Below, in pieces: positions 34,662 to 44,719 of a DNA stretch of 64,000 bases. Both the position numbers and the translations under genes were made by a program. Each line of letters begins with the position of its first letter. Within the stretch, counting starts at the first letter, position 1. This DNA comes from Phycicoccus sp. Soil748 (lineage in GTDB: Bacteria > Actinomycetota > Actinomycetes > Actinomycetales > Dermatophilaceae). Under the pieces are notes generated by a model, which ran no database searches, was not told the DNA's origin, and saw nothing but the letters and a program-made list of their open reading frames with translations. The DNA is taken from the NCBI RefSeq assembly GCF_001428025.1, contig NZ_LMSC01000005.1:227964-291963 (forward strand). The letters are read 5' to 3'.

Positions 34662-36545
34662 TCAGCCGAGCTGGTTGTCGACGAAGCACCAGCGCCACGA
34701 CTCGCCGGGCTCGAAGCTGCGCATGACCGGGTGGCGGGTCTCGTGGAAGTGGGCGTCGGCGTGCTTCTGCGGTGAGGAGTCGCAGCAGCCCACGTGGCCG
34801 CACTGCAGGCACAGCCGCAGGTGCACCCAGGTCGTGCCGTCGCGCAGGCACTCCTCGCACCCGTGCGGGCTGGAGGGGGCCACGAACCGGTCGTGCGCGG
34901 CGGCGAGGTGCTGGCACTCGTCCTCGGCGCGCTCCACCGGGAGCATGGGCTCGTCCCGCAGGTCGGACGTGCGGCTCTCGATGCGGTCGAGCATCGACTC
35001 CTCGATGTCGAGCTGGTCCATGACATGGGCGAGCACCTCCTGGTCGGCCAGCCCCTCGTCACGGATCCGCAGGAGCTCCCTGCGCTCGGCGACGAGCATG
35101 ACCATGCGCATGCGTCGGTAGGTCTCGCTGGGGGTCTCGGCGCCCTCGCGGCCCTGGCCGAGGCGTTCCCAGACGATGTTGGTGCGGTTCTCCGCGCGGG
35201 TGCGCAGCGTCTCGATGACCTCGGGGTCGGACTCGTCGCAGTCCTCCAGCGCCTTCAGGCCGGCGGCCACGGAGGCCTGAAGGATGGTGGCCTCCTGGAG
35301 GGCGTCCTCGCGCGGGTCCGGCCCGCGCACCCGCAGGGCGCGGGCGAGCAGCGGCAGCGTGGTGCCCTGCAGGAGCAGGGTCCCCACGGTCACGACCATG
35401 GCGATCCAGACGAAGACGCCGCGGTAGTGGGTGTCCGGCGGCAGCGTGAACGCGGCGGCGAGCGTGACCACCCCTCGCATCCCGGCCCACGAGATGATCG
35501 CGCTCTGGGCGTAGGGCCGCGCGGTCGGGCTGACGCCCTTGTCGAACCGGCCGAAGAACCAACGCGTCGGGAAGACGTAGAGCGGCCGCAGCACCACCAC
35601 GGCGAGCAGGACCACCACCGACAGCACGACCACGCGCCCCCACCCGAGCCCTGAGCCCGACACGTCGGTGACGATGCGGCGCATCTGCAGGCCGATCATG
35701 AGGAAGACGGCGTTCTCCAGCAGGAACTGCACCGACGCCCAGTTGATCCGCTCGCTCAGGCGGGAGGCGGCGTTCTGGACCACCGGCGACTTGTGGCCCA
35801 GCAGCAGCCCCGCGACCACGACGCTGAGCACGCCGGAGGAGTGGTAGTGCTCGGCGGGGAGGAAGGCGAGGAACGGCACGATGAACGACAGCGAGGTGTC
35901 GATCGCGGGGTCGGTGAACGACCTGCGGACCAACCCCACCACGAGGGCCACGACGACCCCGAACCCGACACCGCCGACGACGGCCCAGGCGAAGTCGCCC
36001 GCCACCGAGCCCAACGTCACGGCTTCGGCGGTCCCGGCCGTGGTGAACGCCGCGATCGCAGTGCGCAGGGAGACCAGCGCGGTGGCGTCGTTGACCAGGG
36101 ACTCGCCCTCGAGGATGGTCACCACCCGCCGGGGGAGCCCTATGCGCCGGGCCACCGCCGAGGCGGCCACGGCGTCGGGCGGCGCGACGACGGCGCCGAG
36201 GGCGAAGGCTACGGCGAACGGCACGGGCAGCAGCCACCAGGTCACGAGGCCCACGCCCGCGGCGGTGAACAGCACGAGGCCGACCGAGAGCGCGATGATC
36301 GAGGACGTGTTGGCGCGGAAGTCGACCAGCGAGGTCCGGACTGCCGCGGCGTACAGCAGCGGGGGCAGCAAGCCGTAGAGGACGACCTGCGGCGTGAGCA
36401 CCGGTTCGGTGATGAACGGCACGAAGGACGCGGCGATGCCCGAGACGATGAGGGCCAGCGGCGGGGGGACAGCCAGCTTGCTCGCGAGCCCGGCGATGGC
36501 GATGACCGCGGCGACGAGGACCACCAGGGTCAGGGCGAGTTCCAC
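34662..36545 (-). CDS. CPA1 Na+/H+ antiporter with C-terminal UBP-type zinc finger
   Basis: A 627-residue fusion. Residues 1-415 are a monovalent cation/proton antiporter with about 12 membrane segments, including GAVVAPPDAVAASAVARR, LEGESLVNDATALV and WAGMRGVVTLAAAF. Residues 415-535 form a soluble helical region. The last 90 residues form a ubiquitin-hydrolase-type zinc finger: ECQHLA, GCEECLRDGTTWVHLRLCLQCGHVGCCDSSPQKHADAHFHETRHPVM, with all Cys and His ligands present. The reaction is Na+ or K+ exchange for H+; the finger may sense something or bind a C-terminal peptide, but bacteria like this lack ubiquitin. GTG start at 36545. Confidence 0.92.
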   Translation of the reverse strand: MELALTLVVLVAAVIAIAGLASKLAVPPPLALIVSGIAASFVPFITEPVLTPQVVLYGLLPPLLYAAAVRTSLVDFRANTSSIIALSVGLVLFTAAGVGLVTWWLLPVPFAVAFALGAVVAPPDAVAASAVARRIGLPRRVVTILEGESLVNDATALVSLRTAIAAFTTAGTAEAVTLGSVAGDFAWAVVGGVGFGVVVALVVGLVRRSFTDPAIDTSLSFIVPFLAFLPAEHYHSSGVLSVVVAGLLLGHKSPVVQNAASRLSERINWASVQFLLENAVFLMIGLQMRRIVTDVSGSGLGWGRVVVLSVVVLLAVVVLRPLYVFPTRWFFGRFDKGVSPTARPYAQSAIISWAGMRGVVTLAAAFTLPPDTHYRGVFVWIAMVVTVGTLLLQGTTLPLLARALRVRGPDPREDALQEATILQASVAAGLKALEDCDESDPEVIETLRTRAENRTNIVWERLGQGREGAETPSETYRRMRMVMLVAERRELLRIRDEGLADQEVLAHVMDQLDIEESMLDRIESRTSDLRDEPMLPVERAEDECQHLAAAHDRFVAPSSPHGCEECLRDGTTWVHLRLCLQCGHVGCCDSSPQKHADAHFHETRHPVMRSFEPGESWRWCFVDNQLG

Positions 36546-36597
36546 GTCGGCATCCTCGCACCCCGGCGCCCACCCCGCCGATGGCGCATCAGGGGGC

Positions 36598-36661
36598 GGA
36601 CGACCGGGGTGGACGACCGGCTGGGACGAGCTGGTGGGACGAGCTGGTGGACGACCTGGGT
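36598..36661. repeat. Five imperfect 12-13 bp tandem repeats
   Basis: Five head-to-tail copies of about GGACGAGCTGGTG run from 36598 to 36661, two of them identical (36623-36648). They fill half of the 126-bp gap between the DUF885 gene's end and the antiporter's start, on the upstream side of the latter. No other feature was seen in this gap. Confidence 0.65.
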
Positions 36662-36671
36662 GGTCGCGGGA

Positions 36672-38375
36672 TCAGCCCTGGGCGAGCTCTCCCAGCACGG
36701 CCTGTCGCAGGGTGTCGAGGCCGACGCCGCCGATGTCTAGGGCCTTGCGGTGGAAGTCCTTGAGGCTGAAGGCGTCGCCCTCGCGCAGACGGACCTGCTC
36801 GCGCAGCTGCAGCCAGAGCCGCTCGCCGATCTTGTAGGACGGTGCCTGGCCCGGCCAGCCGAGGTAGCGGTCGAGCTCGAAGCGCAGCCACGCTTCGCCC
36901 TGGTTGGCGTGGGCGGTGAGGTAGTCCCAGGCCTTGTCGTAGGTCCACTCGCCGCCGCCGACCTCCTCGGGGGCCTCGAACCCGCAGTGCACGCCGATGT
37001 CGATGACGACGCGGGCCGCCCGCAGCGACTGGCTGTCGAGCAGGCCCATCCGGTTGCCGGGGTCGTCCATGTAGCCGAGCTCGGCCATGAGCAGCTCGGC
37101 GTAGAGGGCCCAGCCCTCGCCGTGGCCCGACGTCCAGGCCAGGATCCGGCGCCAGCGGTTGAGCAGCTCGGAACGGAAGACCGTCTGGGCGACCTGGAGG
37201 TGGTGGCCCGGGACGCCCTCGTGGTAGACGGTCGTGAGCTCCTTCCAGGTGCCGAACTCGGTGACGCCCTTGGGCACCGACCACCACATGCGGCCCGGCC
37301 GGGTGAAGTCCTCGCTGGGGCCGGTGTAGTAGATGCCGCCGGTCTGGGTGGGCGCGATCATGCACTCGATCCGGCGCACCGGGTCGGGGATGTCGAAGTG
37401 GGTGTCGGCGAGGACCGAGATGGCCTCGTCGGCCTTGGTCTGCATCCACTCCCGCAGCTCGTCGGTGCCGCGCAGCTGGTATCGCGGGTCGTCCTCGAGG
37501 GCCGCGATGGCCTCCTTGACGGTCGCCCCGGGCTTGACCTGGTCGGCGACGGCCGCCATCTCGGCGGTGATGCGGGCGACCTCGTCCTGGCCCCACCGGT
37601 AGGTCTCCTCGAGGTCGACCTCGGTGCCGAGGAACAGCCGCGACCACAGCGCGTAGCGCTCGCGGCCGCAGGCGTCGGCCTCCGGGGCCCGGTCGAGGAG
37701 CTCGGCCTCGAGCCAGCGGCCGACGTCGGCATACGCCTCGCGGGCGGTGCCGACGGCGGACGCGAGCTCGGTGCGGGTGCCGTCGGTGAGCTCGGTGTCG
37801 TCGGCCTTCGCGCCCGAGAGCAGGCCCGCGAAGTAGCCGTCGTCGGCGGTGAGGTCGCGGCACTGCTGGATGCACGCCTGGACCTGGCGGCGAGGTGCCA
37901 CGTCCCCGCGCCCGGCAGCGGCGGTCAGGCTCTGCTTCCACTGGTCGAGGGCCGTGGGCACCTTGGCCATGCGTCGGGAGATGACGCCCCAGTCCTCCTC
38001 GGTGGCGGTCGCCATGAGGTCGAAGCAGCCGCGGATCTCCTGCAGCGGGGAGGCGATGACGTTGAGGGACATCTCCTCCAGCCCGGCGGCGTGCACCTCC
38101 TCGGCGAGCCCGAGCCGCTCACGCATCGCGGCCAGCGTCACCCGGTCGATGTCGTCGACCGGCTCGGCGGACTCCAGCTTGGCGAGGGTCTCGCGACGCA
38201 GCCGCGAGGAGGCCTCCAGCCCGGCGGGGGAGAAGTCGTCGAGGTCCTCCTCGTGACCGGCGATCCCCAGGCTGGTGGCCGTGATCGGGCTGAGGTCGAC
38301 GAGGGCGGCGAGGAAGTCGTCGGCGATCTGGTCGATGGCGGTGGCTGGGCGGGCGCTGGAGGTCTCTGGGCTCAC
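36672..38375 (-). CDS. DUF885-family putative metallopeptidase
   Basis: A 567-residue cytoplasmic-type protein of the DUF885 family, related to M32-like metallopeptidases. The metal motif HEGVPGHHLQ sits near residue 346 and GHGEGWALYAELLM near 380. No signal peptide or membrane segment is seen. GTG 38375 was chosen because TACCTT lies 7 nt upstream, while the ATG at 38411 would precede that box. The natural substrate is unknown. It lies between the antiporter and a divergent MOSC gene. Confidence 0.87.
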   Translation of the reverse strand: MSPETSSARPATAIDQIADDFLAALVDLSPITATSLGIAGHEEDLDDFSPAGLEASSRLRRETLAKLESAEPVDDIDRVTLAAMRERLGLAEEVHAAGLEEMSLNVIASPLQEIRGCFDLMATATEEDWGVISRRMAKVPTALDQWKQSLTAAAGRGDVAPRRQVQACIQQCRDLTADDGYFAGLLSGAKADDTELTDGTRTELASAVGTAREAYADVGRWLEAELLDRAPEADACGRERYALWSRLFLGTEVDLEETYRWGQDEVARITAEMAAVADQVKPGATVKEAIAALEDDPRYQLRGTDELREWMQTKADEAISVLADTHFDIPDPVRRIECMIAPTQTGGIYYTGPSEDFTRPGRMWWSVPKGVTEFGTWKELTTVYHEGVPGHHLQVAQTVFRSELLNRWRRILAWTSGHGEGWALYAELLMAELGYMDDPGNRMGLLDSQSLRAARVVIDIGVHCGFEAPEEVGGGEWTYDKAWDYLTAHANQGEAWLRFELDRYLGWPGQAPSYKIGERLWLQLREQVRLREGDAFSLKDFHRKALDIGGVGLDTLRQAVLGELAQG

Positions 38376-38382
38376 CCGGGCG

Positions 38383-38388
38383 AAGGTA
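38383..38388 (-). promoter_or_regulatory. Putative -10 box (TACCTT) of the DUF885 gene
   Basis: The minus-strand TACCTT ends 7 nt before GTG 38375, deciding that start over an upstream ATG. Confidence 0.4.
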
Positions 38389-38448
38389 CCCCAGCGCACT
38401 GACGACGTCACCGGAAATCCTGGCGGGAGATCCCGGTTGCCCAGTCCC

Positions 38449-38454
38449 TAGGGT
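38449..38454 (+). promoter_or_regulatory. Putative -10 box (TAGGGT) of the MOSC gene
   Basis: TAGGGT ends 6 nt before ATG 38461. Confidence 0.5.
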
Positions 38455-38460
38455 GGGGCC

Positions 38461-39132
38461 ATGAGCGCTCGCCTCCTGTCCCTCAACATCGGCCGCCCCG
38501 AGCCCAACGCCGCGAAGAAGGTGGGCGTCACGGGCATCGGCAAGACGCCGGTCGACAGCGCGGTGCTGCGCGCCCCGGGCCCGAAGCACGGCGGCCTCGG
38601 CAGCGGCCTCGAGGGCGACTTCATCGGCGACGTCCGGCACCACGGCGGTGACCAGCAGGCGGTCTACGCGTTCGCCCGCGAGGAGCTCGACCGGTGGGAG
38701 GAGCGCCTCGGGCGGCCCCTGGCCGCAGGGCTGTTCGGCGAGAACCTCACCACCGCCGGCCTCGACGTCGACGGCGCCCTGCTCGGCGAGCGGTGGGCCG
38801 TGGGCCACGAGGTCGTGCTCGAGGTCTGCGGTCCGCGGATCCCGTGCGCGACGTTCCAGGCGCGGATGGGGGAGAAGGGGTGGGTACGGCGCTTCACCGA
38901 GGTGGGCCGCTCCGGCGCCTACCTGGCCGTGGTGACCGGTGGGACCGTACGCAGCGGCGACGCCATCGAGGTCGTCTCCCGCCCCGACCACGACGTCGAC
39001 GTCGTCGTCGCCTTCCGGGCCTTCACCGGCGACCTCGACGCGGCCCGCAGGGTGCTCGACGCCGACGCCCTCACCGGTCCGGACGCCGACGAGCTGCGCG
39101 AGGTGGTGGAGCGCCGTACCGCGCGCTCCTGA
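38461..39132 (+). CDS. MOSC domain-containing protein (YiiM-like)
   Basis: A 223-residue protein with a MOSC (molybdenum-cofactor sulfurase C-terminal) domain. The block GDFIGDVRHHGGDQQAVYAFAREEL near residue 52, GRPLAAGLFGENLTTAGLD near 82 and CGPRIPCATFQARMG with the conserved Cys near 125 are typical of YiiM-type proteins, which act in detoxification of N-hydroxylated bases using molybdenum cofactor. Length fits the family. It is convergent with the epsilon subunit gene. Confidence 0.9.
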   Translation: MSARLLSLNIGRPEPNAAKKVGVTGIGKTPVDSAVLRAPGPKHGGLGSGLEGDFIGDVRHHGGDQQAVYAFAREELDRWEERLGRPLAAGLFGENLTTAGLDVDGALLGERWAVGHEVVLEVCGPRIPCATFQARMGEKGWVRRFTEVGRSGAYLAVVTGGTVRSGDAIEVVSRPDHDVDVVVAFRAFTGDLDAARRVLDADALTGPDADELREVVERRTARS

Positions 39133-39151
39133 GCGACCGGGCGCGTGGGCC

Positions 39152-39372
39152 TCAGCGCCAGGCGGAGGCGCCCCAGGCGCCGGGACCCGGGGTGAGGGGG
39201 CGGCGCACCAGCCGCTCGCGCGAGGCCCACACCGAGGTACGGCGCGGGGCCGCCGGCTCCTCGCCGCCGGACGCGGCGGACAGCACCGCGAGCAGCGCGG
39301 CGATCTCCTCGGGGCTGGCGGCGCCCCGTACCAGCCGAAGCGGTGGCTGGTCGGTTCGGTCGTCGACGCCCA

Positions 39373-39373
<1 letters not shown>
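39152..39373 (-). CDS. accE: Acyl-CoA carboxylase epsilon subunit
   Basis: A 73-residue protein, LRLVRGAASPEEIAALLAVL ... SVWASRERLVRRPLTPGPGAWGASAWR. It matches the short actinobacterial epsilon subunit that binds the carboxyltransferase beta subunit and tightens the alpha-beta complex: a helix near the N-terminus and a basic/Trp-rich C-terminus. The start ATG shares one base with the beta-subunit stop (TGATG at 39371-39375), so it is translated by coupling. Easily missed because it is so small. Confidence 0.9.
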
Positions 39374-41037
<1,664 letters not shown>

Positions 41038-41044
41038 GGCCGGG

Positions 41045-41054
41045 AGCCTAGCCT
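41045..41054. promoter_or_regulatory. Overlapping divergent -10 boxes of birA and pccB
   Basis: AGCCTAGCCT reads TAGCCT (41049-41054) on the plus strand, 7 nt before ATG 41062. On the minus strand it reads TAGGCT (41050-41045), 7 nt before ATG 41037. The two boxes share two bases, so only one polymerase should be able to use them at a time. Confidence 0.5.
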
Positions 41055-41061
41055 TGACCCC

Positions 41062-41841
41062 ATGCGCGAACCGCTCCAGCGTGAGGCATTGCACGAGGCG
41101 TTGGTCACGTCTGGTTCCCGGTGGACCGACGTCGACGTCCACCGCGAGCTCGGCTCCACCAACGCGGAGGCGGCGCGCATCGCGCGGCCGTTCCACGTCG
41201 TCGTGACCGACCACCAGCAGGCAGGCCGGGGCCGCCTCGGCCGCACCTGGGAGACCCCTCGCGGCACCTCGCTGACGTTGTCGGTGCTCCTGCCCGCGCC
41301 GGACAGCGGCCGGGAGTGGATGCCGCTGGTGGCCGGGCTCGCGGTCCGCGACGCGGTGCGCGACGTGGCCGGGGTCGAGGCTGTCCTCAAGTGGCCCAAC
41401 GACGTCCTGCTCCCGGCCGACGGCGAGCGCAAGGTCGGCGGCATCCTCTGCGAGCTCCAGCCCGGCGGCATCGTCGTCGGGATCGGGGTCAACGTCGACC
41501 AGGAGCGTGACGAGCTCCCGGTGGACACCGCCACCTCGCTGCGGCTCGCCGGCGCGCCCGGGGTCTCCCGCGAGGACCTCGTCGTCGCGATCCTCACCCA
41601 CCTCGCGCGCTGGCACGGTGAGCTGTGCGGCGACGCGCACGCGCGGGCCGGCGTGCACTCCGCGTACCGCGCCGCGTGCGTCACGATCGGCCGCGACGTC
41701 GAGCTCCACGTCGGGGCAGGCGACGTACGCCGCGTGCGCGCCACCGGTGTCGACGAGGAGGGCCGTCTCGTGGTCGCAGGGGGCGGCACGGAGTACCCGG
41801 TCGCCGCGGGCGACGTCGTGCACGTGCGACCCGCAGGCTGA
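41062..41841 (+). CDS. birA: Biotin-[acetyl-CoA-carboxylase] ligase
   Basis: A 259-residue ligase that joins biotin to the EAMKM lysine of carboxylases through biotinyl-AMP. The biotin/ATP loop is [22 protein letters not shown] near residue 55 and KWPNDVLL near 112, with KVGGILCEL near 126. There is no N-terminal DNA-binding domain, so it does not act as a repressor as E. coli BirA does. It is placed divergently next to pccB, with which it shares promoter bases. Confidence 0.94.
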   Translation: MREPLQREALHEALVTSGSRWTDVDVHRELGSTNAEAARIARPFHVVVTDHQQAGRGRLGRTWETPRGTSLTLSVLLPAPDSGREWMPLVAGLAVRDAVRDVAGVEAVLKWPNDVLLPADGERKVGGILCELQPGGIVVGIGVNVDQERDELPVDTATSLRLAGAPGVSREDLVVAILTHLARWHGELCGDAHARAGVHSAYRAACVTIGRDVELHVGAGDVRRVRATGVDEEGRLVVAGGGTEYPVAAGDVVHVRPAG

Positions 41842-41984
41842 AGGGGGTCCGGGCCCGACACGGGTGGTCCCGGACGGCGCGGCCCCCTCGCGCACGGCAT
41901 GATGCGGGGTGAGGGGAGCGCGACGGTGCGCCCCGAGCAGCCCAGCCGTGAACCCTGCCCGAGGAGCCCGAGGAGGAGTCAGCC

Positions 41985-43214
41985 GTGTCCGAGGTCGGCC
42001 GACACCGGATCGTGCGCCCCGAGGACTTCGCCGCCCTCGGGCCGGACAACCTCGAGGCCCGCCTGCTCGGCAAGCCCGCGACCATGGCCCGCCGCGACGT
42101 CAGCCGCGGGGCCGAGGTGTCGCTGCTGTCGGCGCGCAAGTTCTGGCACGCCTTGGGGTTCCCGATCGTCGCCGACGACGACGCCATGTTCACCGAGGCC
42201 GACCAGATGGCCCTCATGGCCGTCGCGCGGCTGGTGCGCGAGGAGGAGCTCGACGAGCCCACCGCGCTGGCCCTGACCCGCGCGTTCGCCCGCACCACCG
42301 ACCGCCTCGCCGTCTGGCAGACCCAGCTCATGGCCGAGGCGCTCGCCGCACCTGGCCTCGAGGCGGCGCTCGACGAGGCCGACGCGCGCGCCGTACCGGA
42401 CCTCGCCGCGGCCAAGGCGGCCGCCCGCAAGCTCGCCGACATGGCCGACAGCCTCGAGCCCCTCCTGATCTACGCCTGGCGCCGCCACCTCACCGCCGCC
42501 ATCTCGCGCATGCTCGCCGACGCCGACCCCCAGCAGTCGTCCCAAGGCGTACGTCGCGTGGTCGGGTTCGCCGACCTCGTCAGCTTCACCTCGCTGGTGC
42601 GGCGGATGACCGAGCGGCAGCTCGCGGTGATGGTGCAGCGGTTCGAGGCCCTGGCCACCGACATCGTCACGGCACACGGGGGCCGGGTCATCAAGACCGT
42701 GGGTGACGAGATCCTGTTCGTCACCCTCGACGCGGCGCCCGCCGCAGCCGTCGCGCTCGACCTCGTGGAGACCATGGCCGAGGACGACCTGCTCCCCGAC
42801 GTGCGGGTCGGCATGGCGGTCGGGCCGGTGCTGTCGCGGCTCGGCGACGTCTTCGGCACCACCGTCAACCGCGCCAGCCGGCTCACCAGCGTCGCGCCCG
42901 GCGGCGGCGTGCTCGTCGACGACGCCCTCGCCTCGGCGCTCGCGTCGGTGTCCGGGTTCGAGACCACCGCCCTGCGGCGGCGGACTCTGCGTGGCATCGG
43001 GACCGTGACCCCCAGCGAGCTCCGTCGCGCGGCCGGCGGCCGGTTGGGCGGGCGGGCGCCCGAGACCGTCGCCGCCACCTCCGCAGCCTCCACGCTCGAC
43101 GGCTCCGCCCTCAACGCCTCCACCCTCAACGCCTCCACCACCAAGGCCTCCACCACCAACGCCTCCACCACCAACGCCTCCAGCGTCACCGCTCCACGGA
43201 AGGACACCCCATGA
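41985..43214 (+). CDS. Class III adenylate cyclase with N-terminal regulatory region
   Basis: A 409-residue protein. Residues 1-180 are a helical region like that of the pH-sensing mycobacterial cyclase Rv1264 or Rv2212. Residues about 185-345 are the class III catalytic domain, with [15 protein letters not shown] and [10 protein letters not shown] (metal aspartates) and [15 protein letters not shown] (transition-state Asn and Arg). All look intact, so cAMP production is expected. The last 45 residues are an Ala/Ser/Thr/Asn repeat made by a 15-bp tandem repeat. GTG start at 41985 with GGAGGAG upstream. The stop overlaps the next start (ATGA). Other than the short upstream gap (143 bp), nothing else is seen. 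Confidence 0.92.
   Translation: MSEVGRHRIVRPEDFAALGPDNLEARLLGKPATMARRDVSRGAEVSLLSARKFWHALGFPIVADDDAMFTEADQMALMAVARLVREEELDEPTALALTRAFARTTDRLAVWQTQLMAEALAAPGLEAALDEADARAVPDLAAAKAAARKLADMADSLEPLLIYAWRRHLTAAISRMLADADPQQSSQGVRRVVGFADLVSFTSLVRRMTERQLAVMVQRFEALATDIVTAHGGRVIKTVGDEILFVTLDAAPAAAVALDLVETMAEDDLLPDVRVGMAVGPVLSRLGDVFGTTVNRASRLTSVAPGGGVLVDDALASALASVSGFETTALRRRTLRGIGTVTPSELRRAAGGRLGGRAPETVAATSAASTLDGSALNASTLNASTTKASTTNASTTNASSVTAPRKDTP
43101..43190 (+). repeat. Six 15-bp in-frame tandem repeats at the cyclase C-terminus
   Basis: Six units of about GCCTCCACCACCAAC encode NAST-like pentapeptides. The third to fifth units (43131-43175) are nearly identical. A multiple of three keeps the frame, so copy number can vary without inactivating the gene. 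Confidence 0.8.
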
Positions 43215-44002
43215 CCTCAGCACTGGTCCGCGTCGAGCGGCACGGCGAGGGCGGCCACGTCGCCGAGATCGTGCTCGACCGCCCCGAGGCGATGAACGCC
43301 GTCTCCACGGAGATGGCCCACGCCCTCGGCCGCGCGACCAAGGAGCTCGCCGAGGACCCCACCGTCCGCGCCGTCGTGGTCAGCTCGACCCACCCGAAGG
43401 CCTTCTGCGTGGGCGCCGACCTCAAGGAGCGCAACTCCTTCACCGACGACGAGCTGCGCGCGCAGCGGCCGCTGGCGCGGGCGGCATACCGAGGGGTGCT
43501 CGACCTGCCCGTCCCGGTGGTGGCGGCCGTCGACGGCTACGCGCTCGGCGGGGGGTTCGAGATCGCGCTGTCCTGCGACTTGGTCGTCTGCGGCGAGTCG
43601 GCCGTCGTCGGGCTGCCGGAGGTGTCTGTGGGCGTGATCCCCGGCGGCGGCGGCACTCAGCTGCTGACCCGTCGCGTCGGGTGGTCGAGGGCCGCTCGCA
43701 TGGTGTTCACCGCCGAGCGCTTCTCGGCTGCCGACGCCCACGCCCTCGGGGCAGTCGACGAGGTGGTGCCCGCCGGCACCGCTCGCGACCGGGCGCTGGA
43801 GCTGGCCACCACCATCGCGGGCAACTCCCCCGTGGGTGTGCGCAACGCCAAGGCGGCCATGCGGCTCGGGTTCGACACCGACCTCGACGCCGGCCTGCAC
43901 ATCGAGGACGAGCGGTGGGCGGCCACCGCGTTCTCGGGCGACCGCGCCGAGGGCGTGGCTGCTTTCAACGAAAAGCGTTCTCCGGTGTGGCCCGGTCGCT
44001 GA
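43211..44002 (+). CDS. Enoyl-CoA hydratase/isomerase family protein
   Basis: A 263-residue crotonase-fold enzyme, hydrating trans-2-enoyl-CoA. It has KAFCVGADLKE near residue 64 for the oxyanion hole, VDGYALGGGFEIALSCDLVV near 102, GLPEVSVGVIPGGGGTQLLTRRVG near 135 (with a catalytic Glu in LPEV; the second position is Gly rather than Glu), and a helical C-terminus. Start ATG overlaps the cyclase stop. The pairing with a cyclase in one operon is notable but its meaning is unknown. Confidence 0.9.
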   Translation: MTSALVRVERHGEGGHVAEIVLDRPEAMNAVSTEMAHALGRATKELAEDPTVRAVVVSSTHPKAFCVGADLKERNSFTDDELRAQRPLARAAYRGVLDLPVPVVAAVDGYALGGGFEIALSCDLVVCGESAVVGLPEVSVGVIPGGGGTQLLTRRVGWSRAARMVFTAERFSAADAHALGAVDEVVPAGTARDRALELATTIAGNSPVGVRNAKAAMRLGFDTDLDAGLHIEDERWAATAFSGDRAEGVAAFNEKRSPVWPGR

Positions 44003-44019
44003 TCTGGCCCCCGGTTGCC

Positions 44020-44025
44020 TACGAT
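44020..44025 (+). promoter_or_regulatory. Putative -10 box (TACGAT) of the two-component operon
   Basis: TACGAT ends 7 nt before ATG 44033, the start of the response regulator gene. Confidence 0.45.
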
Positions 44026-44032
44026 CACCCCC

Positions 44033-44710
44033 ATGACCCGAGTGCTGCTGGCCGAGGACGACCCTGCGATCTCCGAGCCCCTGGCCCGGGCGTTGCGCCG
44101 TGAGGGGTACGACGTGGACGTCCGTGCCGACGGGCGCGCCGCCCTCGAGGCCTCCGCGGAGAACCCCGACCTCGTGGTGCTCGACCTCGGCCTGCCCTAC
44201 GTCGACGGCCTCGAGGTCTGCCGCCGCATCCGCGCCGAGGGACGCACGGTCCCGGTCCTGATCCTCACGGCTCGCGCAGACGAGGTCGACACCGTCGTCG
44301 GTCTGGACGCCGGCGCCGACGACTACGTCACCAAGCCGTTCCGGCTGGCCGAGCTGCTCGCCCGCGTGCGGGCCCTGCTGCGCCGCAACCCGACCGACGC
44401 GCCCTCGACCAACGAGCTGGTCCGCATCGACCCCGAGGGCCGACGCGCCTGGTTCCGCGAGGAGGAGCTGCAGCTCACCGCCAAGGAGTTCGACCTGCTG
44501 CGCGTGCTCGTCCGCGAACAGGGCAAGGTCGTCTCGCGCGAGCAGCTCATGCGCGAGATCTGGGAGACCGCGTGGTTCGGGTCCACCAAGACCCTCGACA
44601 TGCACATCTCCGTCCTGCGGCGGAAGCTCGGCGACGACGCCGCGCAGCCCCGCTACATCGCCACCGTCCGCGGAGTCGGTTTCCGGTTCGAGCGCGGGGA
44701 AGAGGTCTGA
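44033..44710 (+). CDS. OmpR/PhoB-family response regulator
   Basis: A 225-residue regulator. The receiver domain has EDDPAI, VVLDLGLPYVDG with the phospho-acceptor Asp51, LTARAD and the KPF lysine. A winged-helix DNA-binding domain follows (LTAKEFDLLRVLVREQGKVVSREQLM, STKTLDMHISVLRRKLGD, IATVRGVGFRF). Its kinase follows 9 bp downstream, and the pair ends at a strong terminator. Regulated genes are unknown. Confidence 0.94.
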   Translation: MTRVLLAEDDPAISEPLARALRREGYDVDVRADGRAALEASAENPDLVVLDLGLPYVDGLEVCRRIRAEGRTVPVLILTARADEVDTVVGLDAGADDYVTKPFRLAELLARVRALLRRNPTDAPSTNELVRIDPEGRRAWFREEELQLTAKEFDLLRVLVREQGKVVSREQLMREIWETAWFGSTKTLDMHISVLRRKLGDDAAQPRYIATVRGVGFRFERGEEV

Positions 44711-44719
44711 GCGCCTGAC

